26,462 bases of DNA from Clostridium sp. 27_14. Lineage in GTDB: Bacteria; Bacillota; Clostridia; TANB77; CAG-508. Every line of letters starts with the position of its first letter. Within the stretch, counting starts at the first letter, position 1. Made by a program: the position numbers and the translations under genes. This document shows positions 8,690-17,127 of the stretch, piece by piece. The stretch is taken from contig MNRQ01000028.1 in NCBI GenBank assembly GCA_001916035.1, positions 1 to 26,462 on the forward strand, read 5' to 3'. Below the pieces are notes generated by a model. It searched no databases, had not been told where the DNA came from, and was given only the letters and a program-made list of their open reading frames with translations.

Positions 8690-8705
8690 TTTTAATTTTA
8701 TTTGA

Positions 8706-9401
8706 TTATAAGTTATTAAACCAGTCGTCACTGAATGCCTGTGCAGTTTCAGTTGAATAGTTTGCTGATTCACTTTTGCTGTTTATCTGGCTAAAGAAGT
8801 CTGAACCCAATGCTTCGTTTCTTTTTGATTGTTCTTTGCAGGAACTAGAAAGCTCTACTCCTAAAAAGTTTTCAATGTCATCAACATCTACTGTTGCTAC
8901 AAAGCCCATATTTTTGCCATACTGTGCTTCCATTGCGTTTCCAAATGCTACAAATGCTGTTGTTACTCCCATGTAATTTAAGCTTTCTATTGCTTCTCTG
9001 CCGTCTTTTTCTCTTAATGGATCACCTTCAGGTTTTCCATCTGAAAAAACTAAGTAGGTTACTGTTGGTGTTACCTCGGTTTTTTCTACAACTTGACTTA
9101 TATAGTCTTTTAAGTATCCTGCTGTTTTCACAATTGCATAATTAAGCCATGTTCCTCCATTGGTATAATATTTTAAATTGACTTCTTTTACGTTTTTGAA
9201 ATCTCCAAGGCTTACTCCTTCGTTAAATTGACAAATAGATACAGCTATTGAGTTTGCTTCTGGAAATTTTTCGAAGCTCTTACTAAATTTTTTCAGTCCT
9301 CTTTCGACTTCATCTTCATTATCTTCCATTGAACCTGATGCGTCGATTACAAAAATAAATATATTGATGTTGTCTGTTGTGAATCCCATATAATTTGCCA
9401 T
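8706..9401 (-). CDS. TerY-like von Willebrand factor A domain protein
   Basis: This 231-aa cytosolic protein is a single vWA domain followed by a short polar tail. The metal-ion-dependent adhesion site is complete: D20-A-S22-G-S24, Thr84 in NGGTWLNYA, and Asp121 in VFSDGKPEGD. This makes it the canonical metal-binding vWA member of the cluster, of the TerY/YegL type. In Ter-linked systems such proteins accompany a PP2C phosphatase and a kinase and are thought to act as metal-dependent assembly or sensor factors. The start has AGGAGG about 9 nt upstream. It follows the coiled-coil gene by 26 nt and precedes the kinase gene by about 60 nt that contain a hairpin. The function named is the family's; the partner here is inferred from position. 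Confidence 0.9.
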   Translation of the reverse strand: MANYMGFTTDNINIFIFVIDASGSMEDNEDEVERGLKKFSKSFEKFPEANSIAVSICQFNEGVSLGDFKNVKEVNLKYYTNGGTWLNYAIVKTAGYLKDYISQVVEKTEVTPTVTYLVFSDGKPEGDPLREKDGREAIESLNYMGVTTAFVAFGNAMEAQYGKNMGFVATVDVDDIENFLGVELSSSCKEQSKRNEALGSDFFSQINSKSESANYSTETAQAFSDDWFNNL

Positions 9402-9427
9402 AATGTATGTCCTCCTGCTAATTCTTT

Positions 9428-10921
9428 TTACTGGTTATTTGTTTTTATTTCCATTATATTTTTTAAGTTAGTGAAATAAAAACTGTTCAACAATATTTTA
9501 TTTTCTTTTTCTACAAAATCAAAGTTTAATTCTGTTAGTGTTTCTCTTAAAATATCATTTATGTCTTCTTCACTTTCTTTTAATTCAAATACTACCAAAT
9601 ATTCTGTAGTAGCATTTTTTATGCTTTTGACTGCTTTTCTTTTTTCTGCTATTTTCTCTCTACTGTAGTTGTATTTCTCTTCATATTTTTTTATTTTGTT
9701 TTTTAATTCATTTGGTGTTTCATCAATATAGTGTAAAACATCGAATGTTAATAATATGAAGTAGATTTCTTTATATGTTACTTCTTTTGAGAGTTCTGCT
9801 AAGAATTTTAGTGCTAGCAGTATTTTATTATTGTTTGTGGTTGCAAAAATTTTGGTTAATGTGTATTTGCATTCTGTTATTGGAATATCTAATACTTCTC
9901 CTATTTTTACCGTTATTTTCATACTTGGTAATAATGGTATTTTTGCATTTTCTCCACTTACTCCTAAAATGCTGATAACATCTGTTTCATATTGCATAAA
10001 TTCATTCCAGAAGTTTGTACTATAAAGAAAATTTTCTTCGTAAAAGGTTTCTTCTAATAGCTTCCTTTCTTTTTCTTTTATTTTGTCTAGCAGTTCATTG
10101 CTTAGTATAGAAATCTTATTTCTTATACCACAAGAAATTTCTTCTATTACAAATGCTAAAAATGCATTTATGTAATCGAAGTTTTTGAAATCTCTTATTA
10201 TTGTGAGGCTTTTTATTGCTTCTTTTGGTGTTTGATTTGAATTTCTTATGCTTATTTTTAAAGTTAAATATTCTGCATAAGACATTAAATCTATTACTCT
10301 TTCTTTGAGTCTTGGATCTTTTAAGATTTCCTCACTTGTTTTAAATTCTTTTGCGATTTCAATTGTTTTGTTTTTGGCATTTTCTAATTGTTGTAACGCT
10401 TTTTGTTTTTCATTTGGTTTTGAATGTACTATTGATACATTATATAATGTGTTTAACATTACGATTAGTTTTTGCAGTTTTTGGGATATCTTTTTAAACC
10501 TGACTTCTTTGTTTATAAAGCTTTCTACTTCTCTTTCAATTTTAATTATTTCTTCCTTTTTTGCTCCATTTATTTCTGGGTCAATTTCAAAAGTTAGTTT
10601 TTCTTTTGATTTTTCTAATGTTTCTATATATTCTGTTTTTAACTTTTGAATTTTGTTCAAAAATGTCTGGGCTTCTTTTGGATACATCTCTTTGAAAACT
10701 GCTATTTCTTGTTCTAATACATATAACCTTTTGGTTATTGTTCTTTTTGCTATATTTATTTTTTCTGTAATCTCCTCTTCTTTGCTTTCTGCTGACTGGT
10801 TTTCTGTTACTTGTTCTTTTTTTTGTTCTTCTTTTTGCTCTTCTTTTTCTTCTATTTCGAATCTTGGATTAAATGTTGTTTTAAACCATTCGAGAATTTT
10901 TTCCAAAAAACTTTTCCGCAT
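9428..10921 (-). CDS. Uncharacterised coiled-coil protein of the TerY-P-like operon
   Basis: This 497-aa protein has no domain I recognise. I chose the ATG with GAAAGGAT upstream; a longer reading of 15 more codons would overlap the preceding gene and lacks a site. After an N-terminal FLEKILEWFK amphipathic segment comes a Glu/Lys/Gln-rich low-complexity stretch (about residues 23-50). Long helical, heptad-like segments run through about 50-300. The C-terminal half is more globular and contains CKYTLTKIFATTNNN. No signal peptide or membrane helix is present. It sits between the degenerate vWA and the TerY-like vWA genes with 19- and 26-nt gaps, so it is very likely an obligate operon member. 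A scaffold role is a guess from the coiled coils only. Confidence 0.7.
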   Translation of the reverse strand: MRKSFLEKILEWFKTTFNPRFEIEEKEEQKEEQKKEQVTENQSAESKEEEITEKINIAKRTITKRLYVLEQEIAVFKEMYPKEAQTFLNKIQKLKTEYIETLEKSKEKLTFEIDPEINGAKKEEIIKIEREVESFINKEVRFKKISQKLQKLIVMLNTLYNVSIVHSKPNEKQKALQQLENAKNKTIEIAKEFKTSEEILKDPRLKERVIDLMSYAEYLTLKISIRNSNQTPKEAIKSLTIIRDFKNFDYINAFLAFVIEEISCGIRNKISILSNELLDKIKEKERKLLEETFYEENFLYSTNFWNEFMQYETDVISILGVSGENAKIPLLPSMKITVKIGEVLDIPITECKYTLTKIFATTNNNKILLALKFLAELSKEVTYKEIYFILLTFDVLHYIDETPNELKNKIKKYEEKYNYSREKIAEKRKAVKSIKNATTEYLVVFELKESEEDINDILRETLTELNFDFVEKENKILLNSFYFTNLKNIMEIKTNNQ

Positions 10922-10940
10922 ATATGATATCCTTTCAAAG

Positions 10941-11657
10941 TTAGTATGGTGTAGTGATTGAGCCAATCAAATGAAATCCTATTTCTGCTGCTTCAAGATA
11001 TTCGTTTTCTGATAAGCAATAATATTTGTTTTTTATATCATATTTTTGAATAATTTCATTAAGTTCTTTTATTGCAGTTTCTTTGGATTTTTTTGATTCT
11101 TTATCTTCACAGTTACCTATACATATTAATTCTACACTGATTATTCTGAACATTTTTTGTTCAGTGTATAATCTTTTGACAAGTTCACTTACTTCTACTA
11201 AAGAATCATAGAATAATATTTTTTCTGGCTCTTTATCATCGAAGATAATATTATCTTTTTCATTATATGTTGTTGTTTCTATGTTTTCTCCATATCTTAC
11301 AATGGTTACAAGTTGATCTGGGTCACTTGATATGTTTGTTGCAATCCGCTCTATTTTGAGCTGTTTCATAAAAGGTGTGTTTTCTAATAACATAATCGTG
11401 ACCTTTTTGCTTTCTAATCTTGGTATTTGTAACGTTGGTATTACTGTACCTTTTGGAATTGCTTTATCTTCTTTAGCGTTTTCTGCATCTTTGATTGTAA
11501 TTCCTTTATCTTTGTTTTTAGATATGGTTGTTGTAACTGTTGTTGAATCTTGTTTCGTTGTTTCTTCTTTCTTTTCAACTTGTGGGATATTTTGGGTTTT
11601 TAAATTAAATATTCCACCTAAATTTACTTTTACTCTTTTTTTGAATTTTATTTTCAT
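10941..11657 (-). CDS. Probable degenerate vWA-domain protein
   Basis: This 238-aa protein starts with a basic segment (about 1-20) and a Thr/Lys/Asp-rich low-complexity linker (about 30-70), followed by a compact domain at about 84-235. That domain reads like a vWA fold: the first strand VTIMLLENTPFM occupies the place of the DxSxS motif, LVTIVRYGENI matches the second strand, KILFYDSLVEV matches the usual TxLYDAL helix, and VELICIGNCEDKES matches the strand ending in TDGE. The metal ligands are lost (E92-N-T-P-F96 instead of DxSxS). Its ATG overlaps the stop of the PP2C gene in an ATGA, so the two are translationally coupled. The vWA call is inference from pattern. Confidence 0.6.
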   Translation of the reverse strand: MKIKFKKRVKVNLGGIFNLKTQNIPQVEKKEETTKQDSTTVTTTISKNKDKGITIKDAENAKEDKAIPKGTVIPTLQIPRLESKKVTIMLLENTPFMKQLKIERIATNISSDPDQLVTIVRYGENIETTTYNEKDNIIFDDKEPEKILFYDSLVEVSELVKRLYTEQKMFRIISVELICIGNCEDKESKKSKETAIKELNEIIQKYDIKNKYYCLSENEYLEAAEIGFHLIGSITTPY

Positions 11658-12523
11658 AATTTTGTTTTCCTTTCGTCATTTTCTTTTACCATTTTGCTAA
11701 TTTTTTCTGCTAAATCTTCAGATTCTTCTATTAAGATCTCTGGCGCTTCTTCTAAATATTTAGGTTCTCCTGTTAAAATTTCAAGTTTTTCTGCTGAAGT
11801 TTGATTTTTTTCTGTTAAAATTACTGATTCTTCTGTCTTGTTTTCTGATGATTTTGATTCCTTTGTGAATCCTCCTATTGTTATATCATCAAAAAAAGAT
11901 TTTTTTTCACTTTGTATAGCCATTTTTAACAGATTTTCCTTACATTCTATTATATTTTTGTCTTGATTTTTTAACATTCCTTTTTCAAATGGTGCTATTC
12001 CGTCTGTTGCTATTATGACTTGAGGAAAAATTTTTTTATTAAAAGTAAATGTTTTGATGTTTTTTTGATATCCTTTATGGATATAGTTATATGCGTAATA
12101 TGGCGGTTCTTTTCCATAATAGCATTTTAAATAACTGATTCTGCCATTTGCGTTTTCAGTTATCATATAGCCGTCTCCGAACAATTTTACGATAAATTGT
12201 TCGGTTTCTTTGAACAATGCTATTATTGTAAATAACATGTTGTCCATCATGAATTTTTTCATATCTTTTTCTTCTTTATAATATGGTTTAAACATTTGGA
12301 CAATTTCGTCAAATGTTTCTTTGACTTTGTCCTCAAATTTTTCGACGTTATCCCATCCCTCCTTTGTTTTTAATATTTGTGCGAACATTTTTGTTCCAAC
12401 TTCTGCATAAGGGGCTCCGCTGCATCCGTCTAAAATTAATATTGCCCGGCTGCTTTCAATCCCAAAATCTTGATTGTTAATCCCTTTTACAAAATGTCCA
12501 AAACCTTGACTGCTTATAATCAT
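11654..12523 (-). CDS. PP2C-type Ser/Thr protein phosphatase
   Basis: This 289-aa protein is the first gene of the operon. All acidic motifs of the metal-dependent PP2C family are visible: NNQD19 near the N terminus, LD32G, FGD117G, ATD174G and D212D213IT. This predicts a two-metal phosphatase that removes phosphate from Ser/Thr, most likely on targets of the kinase encoded downstream. A Glu-rich, low-complexity tail (about 220-289) follows the catalytic domain. The start is the ATG with AAAGGAGA 7 nt upstream; upstream in-frame codons lie near or within the transcription start. It has its own strong promoter and no helices across the membrane. It resembles YegK-type phosphatases of vWA/kinase clusters. 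Its stop overlaps the next start (ATGA). Confidence 0.88.
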   Translation of the reverse strand: MIISSQGFGHFVKGINNQDFGIESSRAILILDGCSGAPYAEVGTKMFAQILKTKEGWDNVEKFEDKVKETFDEIVQMFKPYYKEEKDMKKFMMDNMLFTIIALFKETEQFIVKLFGDGYMITENANGRISYLKCYYGKEPPYYAYNYIHKGYQKNIKTFTFNKKIFPQVIIATDGIAPFEKGMLKNQDKNIIECKENLLKMAIQSEKKSFFDDITIGGFTKESKSSENKTEESVILTEKNQTSAEKLEILTGEPKYLEEAPEILIEESEDLAEKISKMVKENDERKTKL

Positions 12524-12570
12524 AATCAGTCTCCTTTCTTTAATGTATTTGCATTTTGTGCTATGTGTAC

Positions 12571-12599
12571 ATAATATCATATTTTTATGTAAAATTCAA
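12571..12599 (-). promoter_or_regulatory. Promoter of the TerY-P-like operon
   Basis: On the - strand TTGAAT (12599-12594) and TATTAT (12576-12571) have a 17-bp spacer. The predicted transcript starts about 40 nt before the PP2C ATG, and no other terminator interrupts the operon down to 4080. Confidence 0.65.
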
Positions 12600-12723
12600 G
12601 TTTTTTTCCTTTATTTTATGTAGTAAATAGCTATTTTTGTAATCTTTGTTTTTTGCCTTTAAATTTTTTTGTTTATTGTAGTTTTATATATTAGAAAAAT
12701 TGCAAGCCTTTCTAATATAAACC

Positions 12724-12757
12724 AAAAAAAGCCTCACTCTTTCGAGTTTGGCTTTTT
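12724..12757 (-). terminator. Terminator of the TelA-family gene
   Basis: On the - strand an AGCC/GGCT plus ACTC/GAGT stem with a 2-nt internal mismatch and a GAAA tetraloop is followed by T7. It separates the TelA transcript from the PP2C operon promoter. Confidence 0.85.
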
Positions 12758-12764
12758 GGGTTTT

Positions 12765-14018
12765 TTAGAACTTAAGTCCTGTATTACTACCTGCTTCACT
12801 TGAGGCAGGCTTTTCATTTAATGTTGCTGTTGTTTCTTTGTTGGTTGCAATTTTCGTTACAGCTGGCTCTAATTGTTCGATTAGTTTGTTGATTTCTTCG
12901 GTTTCGGCTTTCATTTTTGGCAGCATTTCTTCTGCTACTTTCTGGATTTCATTACAGCTATTTATTACTGTTTCTACAGCTTTTTTTGCTGCATCAGTAT
13001 TATAAAACGTTGTATACAAAATTTTTTCTGTATCTTCTGCTGTCATTCCGATGCTTGTAGAAATATCTTTGATTAATTCGTCATTGAGACGTGTCATGGC
13101 TTTCTGTCCTTCCAAAACTTCTTTGGTTTTGGCGTTTAGTACAGCATTTCTTAACTGCTGTGCCATTAATGCCATACTGTTATTGACCTGTGTACGGATT
13201 GCTATCTGGACATTTCTGTTGCTTTTTTTGATTAATGCAAGCTGTCCAATGCTAAGTCTGTACATTACTCTGGATTTTTCCAGATTTGCCATTGTAATTT
13301 CAAAAATGTCGTATCCCTCTTTTACAATAGCATATTCCTGCTCATATTTCTGAAGTCCTGTTTCCTGTGCGTTCTTCTGAATTTCAGAGATTTCTTCTCT
13401 GATTCTTTTTTCAGCAATTTTTCCTGCAATGATATATTTTTCTAACAGTATTGCCTGCTCTACATCATTTTTGCCAGAAACACTAATTTCTCCCATTGCT
13501 TCTACAAGCATTTCAATCCAGGATTCACAGGATTTCTTCAATTCTGTGAGTAACTGATAATTTGTTACAGCACTTTCCTGAATTTTTTCCATTCTTTCTT
13601 TTCTTGCTCCTTTGCTTAATTTTAACAGGAACTTTTGAAAAAGTGATGGCTCTTTAAGTGCTAAATTAAAGTCTTCATTGCTATCGCCTGCTTTTTGTGA
13701 TAGCTCAATTACCTTTTTGATGACTTCCTGGTCAGCTGCTGAACCTTTTTCATTTTTAAGGAATTCTCCAGATGCCTCAAATGTTCCTAATAATACGTTT
13801 GATGCATAATTCATCAAGTTATCAACTTTTTTTGCGTCGATTTGATTTGCAAGGTCCATGATTTCTTTGCGCTCTGCTTCTGTATATGAAGCTAATGCTT
13901 TGTCAATGTTTAATGGTACTACATCTTCTGGCTTTGTTGGCACTTCTGTAAGTGTTTCTAATATTCCAATTGTCTCGTTTGCTGTTGTTTCTACATTTTC
14001 ATTATTCCGTCTTTCCAT
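12765..14018 (-). CDS. TelA/toxic-anion-resistance family protein
   Basis: This 417-aa, almost wholly helical cytosolic protein matches the TelA/KlaA family associated with tellurite and other stress resistance and often found in Ter clusters. The family core is at about residues 190-330, including YRLSIGQLALIKKSNRNVQ and NSMALMAQQLRNAVLNAK. The N terminus is Thr/Glu-rich and the C-terminal 30 residues are low complexity. The start has a GGAGGATT site and a fully consensus promoter upstream. Codon use stands apart from the window: by my count 15 of 19 Gln codons are CAG, and CGG and CGC occur, whereas aspS next door uses CAA nearly throughout. That suggests separate acquisition or selection for high expression. 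The biochemical function of the family is unresolved. Confidence 0.85.
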   Translation of the reverse strand: MERRNNENVETTANETIGILETLTEVPTKPEDVVPLNIDKALASYTEAERKEIMDLANQIDAKKVDNLMNYASNVLLGTFEASGEFLKNEKGSAADQEVIKKVIELSQKAGDSNEDFNLALKEPSLFQKFLLKLSKGARKERMEKIQESAVTNYQLLTELKKSCESWIEMLVEAMGEISVSGKNDVEQAILLEKYIIAGKIAEKRIREEISEIQKNAQETGLQKYEQEYAIVKEGYDIFEITMANLEKSRVMYRLSIGQLALIKKSNRNVQIAIRTQVNNSMALMAQQLRNAVLNAKTKEVLEGQKAMTRLNDELIKDISTSIGMTAEDTEKILYTTFYNTDAAKKAVETVINSCNEIQKVAEEMLPKMKAETEEINKLIEQLEPAVTKIATNKETTATLNEKPASSEAGSNTGLKF

Positions 14019-14065
14019 TTTTTAATCCTCCATAACATTAAATGATTATAAATTTTTACTTTATT

Positions 14066-14094
14066 ATTATATCATTGTAATGTTATTATGTCAA
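14066..14094 (-). promoter_or_regulatory. Perfect-consensus sigma-A promoter of the TelA-family gene
   Basis: On the - strand TTGACA (14094-14089) and TATAAT (14071-14066) are separated by exactly 17 bp. This predicts strong, possibly constitutive transcription with a leader of about 40 nt. Confidence 0.8.
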
Positions 14095-14170
14095 TTTTTT
14101 CTGTTGATTTTCTGTTTTTTATAAATTTTATTTCTTGGTTGGTGGTTTTATGTTTTGCCTTTGTTATTTT

Positions 14171-15913
14171 TTAATCTACTAGTTTTATATGTACATCTTT
14201 TAGTTGTTCTTCTGTTACTACTGATGGTGCTCTCATTAATAGATCTCTTGCTCTTTTGTTTTTTGGGAATGCTATTATTTCTCTTATGTTTTGTGAGTCT
14301 GCTATTAGCATTACCATTCTGTCTACTCCTGGTGCTGCTCCTGCGTGTGGTGGTGTTCCGTATTGGAATGCGTTGTATAATGCTCCAAATCTGTTTTTTA
14401 CATCTTCTTCTGTGTATCCTGCTATTTCAAATGCTTTTACCATTATTTCTGGGTCGTGATTTCTGACTGCTCCTGATGCCATTTCATATCCGTTGCATAC
14501 TAAGTCATATTGGTATGCTAATATGTCTAATGGATCTTGTGTTTTTAGTGCTTCTAGTCCTCCTTGTGGCATAGAGAATGGGTTATGGCAGAAGTCAATT
14601 GTTCCTTCGTCTGATAGCTCATACATTGGAAAGTCTACTATAAAACAGAATTTGTATACGTTTTGTTCTATTAGCTCTAATCTTTTTCCTAATTCTATTC
14701 TTACTAGTCCTGCTATTTTTTGTGCTTTTGTATATTCGTCTGCTATAAAGAATATTGCTGAACCTTTTTCTGCTTTGTATTCATTTTCTAATTGTTTTTT
14801 GATGTCTTCTGTTATGAATTTTGCTATTCCTCCTGCTACTTCTCCATTTTCTTCAAGTTTTGTCCATGCTAGTCCTTGTGCTCCTACTTCGTTTGTTTTT
14901 GCGTATTCTTCCATTTTGTCAAAGAATTTTCTTCCTTGTTTTGCTCCTTCTGGTACTACTATTATTTTTATTGTTTTTTCTTTAAATGCTTTAAAGTCTG
15001 AGTTTTTAAATAATTTTGTTCCATCTTGTATTATTAGTGGGTTTCTTAAGTCTGGCTTGTCTATTCCGTATTTTTCCATTGCTTCTTTGTATGGTATTCT
15101 TATAAATGGTCCTTCGTCTACTTTCCAGTTTGTGAATTTTTTGAATGTGTATGGTACTACTTCTTCTATTACTTTGAAGACATCTTCTTGTGTTGCAAAA
15201 CTCATTTCAAAGTCTAATTGGTAAAATTCTCCTGGTGCTCTGTCTGCTCTTGGGTCTTCGTCTCTAAAACATGGTGCTATTTGATAATATTTATTGAATC
15301 CGCTTACCATTAGTAGTTGTTTGAATTGTTGTGGTGCTTGTGGTAATGCATAAAATTCTCCTGGATTTAGTCTACTTGGTACTAAGTAGTCTCTTGCTCC
15401 TTCTGGTGATGAGTTTGCTAGTATTGGTGTTTGTATTTCTGTGAATTTTAGTTCGTCCATTTTGTCTCTTAGTGTTTTTAGTATTTTTGAACGTAATAAT
15501 ATGTTGTTGTGTAATTTTTCGTTTCTTAAGTCTAAAAATCTATATTCTAGTCTTAGGTCTTCTCTTACTTCTTGATTTGTGTTTACTTCAAATGGTAATA
15601 TGTTTTTGCATTTTCCTAGTACTTCTATTTTTTCTGCTATTACTTCTATTTCTCCTGTTTTTATGTTTTTGTTTTTGTTACTTCTTTCTACTACTTTTCC
15701 TTCTACATGTATACAGCTTTCTGTTGTGAATTCTTTTGCTTGCTCTTGTAATTTTTCGTCGTTTATTATTATTTGTGTTATTCCAAATTCGTCTCTTAAA
15801 TCAATAAATTCCATTCCTCCTAGGTTTCTCTTTTTTTGTATCCAACCTGCTAGTTCTACTTTTTCTCCTGCATTGTTGATGTTTAGTTCTCCACATGTTT
15901 TTGTTCTATACAT
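14171..15913 (-). CDS. aspS: Aspartyl-tRNA synthetase, bacterial type
   Basis: This 580-aa class II synthetase charges tRNA with aspartate using ATP. The N-terminal anticodon-binding OB fold (about 1-110, with GWIQKKRNLGG) is followed by the catalytic core. Motif 2 is seen in FRDEDPRADRAPGEFYQLDF (from about residue 214) and motif 3 in GAAPGVDRMVMLIADSQN (from about 525). The bacterial-specific GAD insertion lies between them (about 290-420). Length is normal for bacterial AspRS. The ATG was chosen because GAGGGA lies just upstream; a TTG six codons earlier has none. There is no T-box leader: the promoter leaves only about 40 nt of leader. No gatCAB genes are nearby, and whether it also makes Asp-tRNA-Asn cannot be told here. 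Confidence 0.96.
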   Translation of the reverse strand: MYRTKTCGELNINNAGEKVELAGWIQKKRNLGGMEFIDLRDEFGITQIIINDEKLQEQAKEFTTESCIHVEGKVVERSNKNKNIKTGEIEVIAEKIEVLGKCKNILPFEVNTNQEVREDLRLEYRFLDLRNEKLHNNILLRSKILKTLRDKMDELKFTEIQTPILANSSPEGARDYLVPSRLNPGEFYALPQAPQQFKQLLMVSGFNKYYQIAPCFRDEDPRADRAPGEFYQLDFEMSFATQEDVFKVIEEVVPYTFKKFTNWKVDEGPFIRIPYKEAMEKYGIDKPDLRNPLIIQDGTKLFKNSDFKAFKEKTIKIIVVPEGAKQGRKFFDKMEEYAKTNEVGAQGLAWTKLEENGEVAGGIAKFITEDIKKQLENEYKAEKGSAIFFIADEYTKAQKIAGLVRIELGKRLELIEQNVYKFCFIVDFPMYELSDEGTIDFCHNPFSMPQGGLEALKTQDPLDILAYQYDLVCNGYEMASGAVRNHDPEIMVKAFEIAGYTEEDVKNRFGALYNAFQYGTPPHAGAAPGVDRMVMLIADSQNIREIIAFPKNKRARDLLMRAPSVVTEEQLKDVHIKLVD

Positions 15914-15960
15914 TTTAATCCCTCTTTTCAATTTTATTGTTCAGCTGTTAATTGTGTTTA

Positions 15961-15989
15961 ATTTTATCATATTTTGCTGTGTTTTTCAA
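15961..15989 (-). promoter_or_regulatory. Promoter of aspS
   Basis: On the - strand TTGAAA (15989-15984) and TAAAAT (15966-15961) have a 17-bp spacer. It lies back to back with the divergent HD-GYP promoter 10 bp away. Confidence 0.65.
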
Positions 15990-15998
15990 TAAATTTTG

Positions 15999-16027
15999 TT
16001 GCACTTTTAATATTTTAATGTTATTAT
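15999..16027 (+). promoter_or_regulatory. Promoter of the HD-GYP gene
   Basis: TTGCAC (15999-16004) and TATTAT (16022-16027) have a 17-bp spacer and lie about 48 nt upstream of the ATG. Confidence 0.6.
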
Positions 16028-16075
16028 AGTTTTATTAATTTATTCTTTTATAAATGTAGAAAGGATTGTTTTTGT

Positions 16076-17029
16076 ATGAATATTAAGGAAAATGTTTTTG
16101 ATTTTTATTCTCCAACAGCATTGAAATCATATAATTTGGATAAAACAATGCAATATCAATTAAATATATTAGGTAGTTTGGATGTTTTTACTAGAAAACA
16201 TTGTGAGCATGTTGCAAATTTGGCTTGCCGTTTGTGTGAGAGATTGCATTGTACTAAAGGTTTTACGGAGTATTGTACTATTTGTGCTTATTTGCATGAT
16301 ATTGGTAAACAGTTTATTCCTCAATCTATTTTGCAAAAGCCTTCTAAACTTACTGATGAGGAGTTTGAGGTTATGAAGACTCATACTACTATTGGTTATA
16401 AGATTTGCATGAATGATTTGAAGTTGCGTCCTTATGCTGCTGGTCCTCTTTATCATCATGAGGCTTTAAACGGTACTGGTTATCCTCAAGGCTTGACTAA
16501 AAAGGATATTCCTTATGAGGGGCAAATTATTAGGGTTGCTGATGAATATGATGCTATTGTTAGTAAAAGGCAGTATAAAAGTCATATTGGTATTACTGAT
16601 ACTATTAAAATTTTGATTGATAATACTAAACCTTTTTCTAATGTTGATTCTTCTGTTGCTGTTAGGCATTTGAGTGAAAATGCTAAACTTGGAAAGGATA
16701 ATCCTATTATTGTTAAGGCTTTAATTTCTGTTGTTATTGAAGATATTAATTATGAGATTAGCTGTTCTTTGGATTATTTGTCTAATTTGGAAAGTACTAT
16801 TAAAAGATTGAAAATTGCTAAGGATTATAATGATAAGATGTTAAAGGCTTCTAATGATAAAAAAAGACAATATTATTTTGAGGGTGTTAAATCTTATTTG
16901 GCTCCTGAGGAAAATCCTGAGAATTTTGAGAATGTGCTTTCTGAATATGTGATTGCTTATGATAATAAAAAGGCTCATATTGCTCATTTGCAAGATGAAA
17001 TTAAGAAGATTAAGAAATTACGTGTTTAA
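16076..17029 (+). CDS. HD-GYP domain phosphohydrolase
   Basis: This 317-aa cytosolic protein carries an HD-GYP domain at about residues 30-200, the class of metal phosphodiesterases that cleave cyclic di-GMP and related nucleotides. Visible ligands and motifs are His74-Asp75 in YLHDIGK, His103, the HHE at 127-129, NGTGYP at 132-137 (Asn where Asp is usual) and ADEYDA at 156-161 followed by a KRQY block. There is no receiver or other sensor domain. After the catalytic domain come about 110 residues that are helical and Lys-rich, ending in a coiled coil. The start has AGAAAGGATT 9 nt upstream. It is transcribed alone, divergently from aspS, and ends in a strong hairpin. The substrate and signal are unknown. 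Confidence 0.9.
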   Translation: MNIKENVFDFYSPTALKSYNLDKTMQYQLNILGSLDVFTRKHCEHVANLACRLCERLHCTKGFTEYCTICAYLHDIGKQFIPQSILQKPSKLTDEEFEVMKTHTTIGYKICMNDLKLRPYAAGPLYHHEALNGTGYPQGLTKKDIPYEGQIIRVADEYDAIVSKRQYKSHIGITDTIKILIDNTKPFSNVDSSVAVRHLSENAKLGKDNPIIVKALISVVIEDINYEISCSLDYLSNLESTIKRLKIAKDYNDKMLKASNDKKRQYYFEGVKSYLAPEENPENFENVLSEYVIAYDNKKAHIAHLQDEIKKIKKLRV

Positions 17030-17037
17030 TAATATAA

Positions 17038-17092
17038 AAGTGGATCTTAAAAACATTTATTATAAAAATGTTTTTAGTCCACTTATTTTTTC
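17038..17092 (+). terminator. Terminator of the HD-GYP gene
   Basis: Outer arms AAGTGGA (17038-17044) and TCCACTT (17078-17084), plus an inner AAAAACATTT/AAATGTTTTT stem, are followed by T6. It may also stop the convergent mazF transcript, although the T-run on that side is shorter. Confidence 0.85.
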
Positions 17093-17127
17093 GTACTATA
17101 TATTAATTTTTTATTTATTGTTGTGGG

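Noticed and set aside
15914..16075. T-box leader upstream of aspS
   Set aside because: The promoter leaves only about 40 nt of leader, with no specifier loop or antiterminator sequence.
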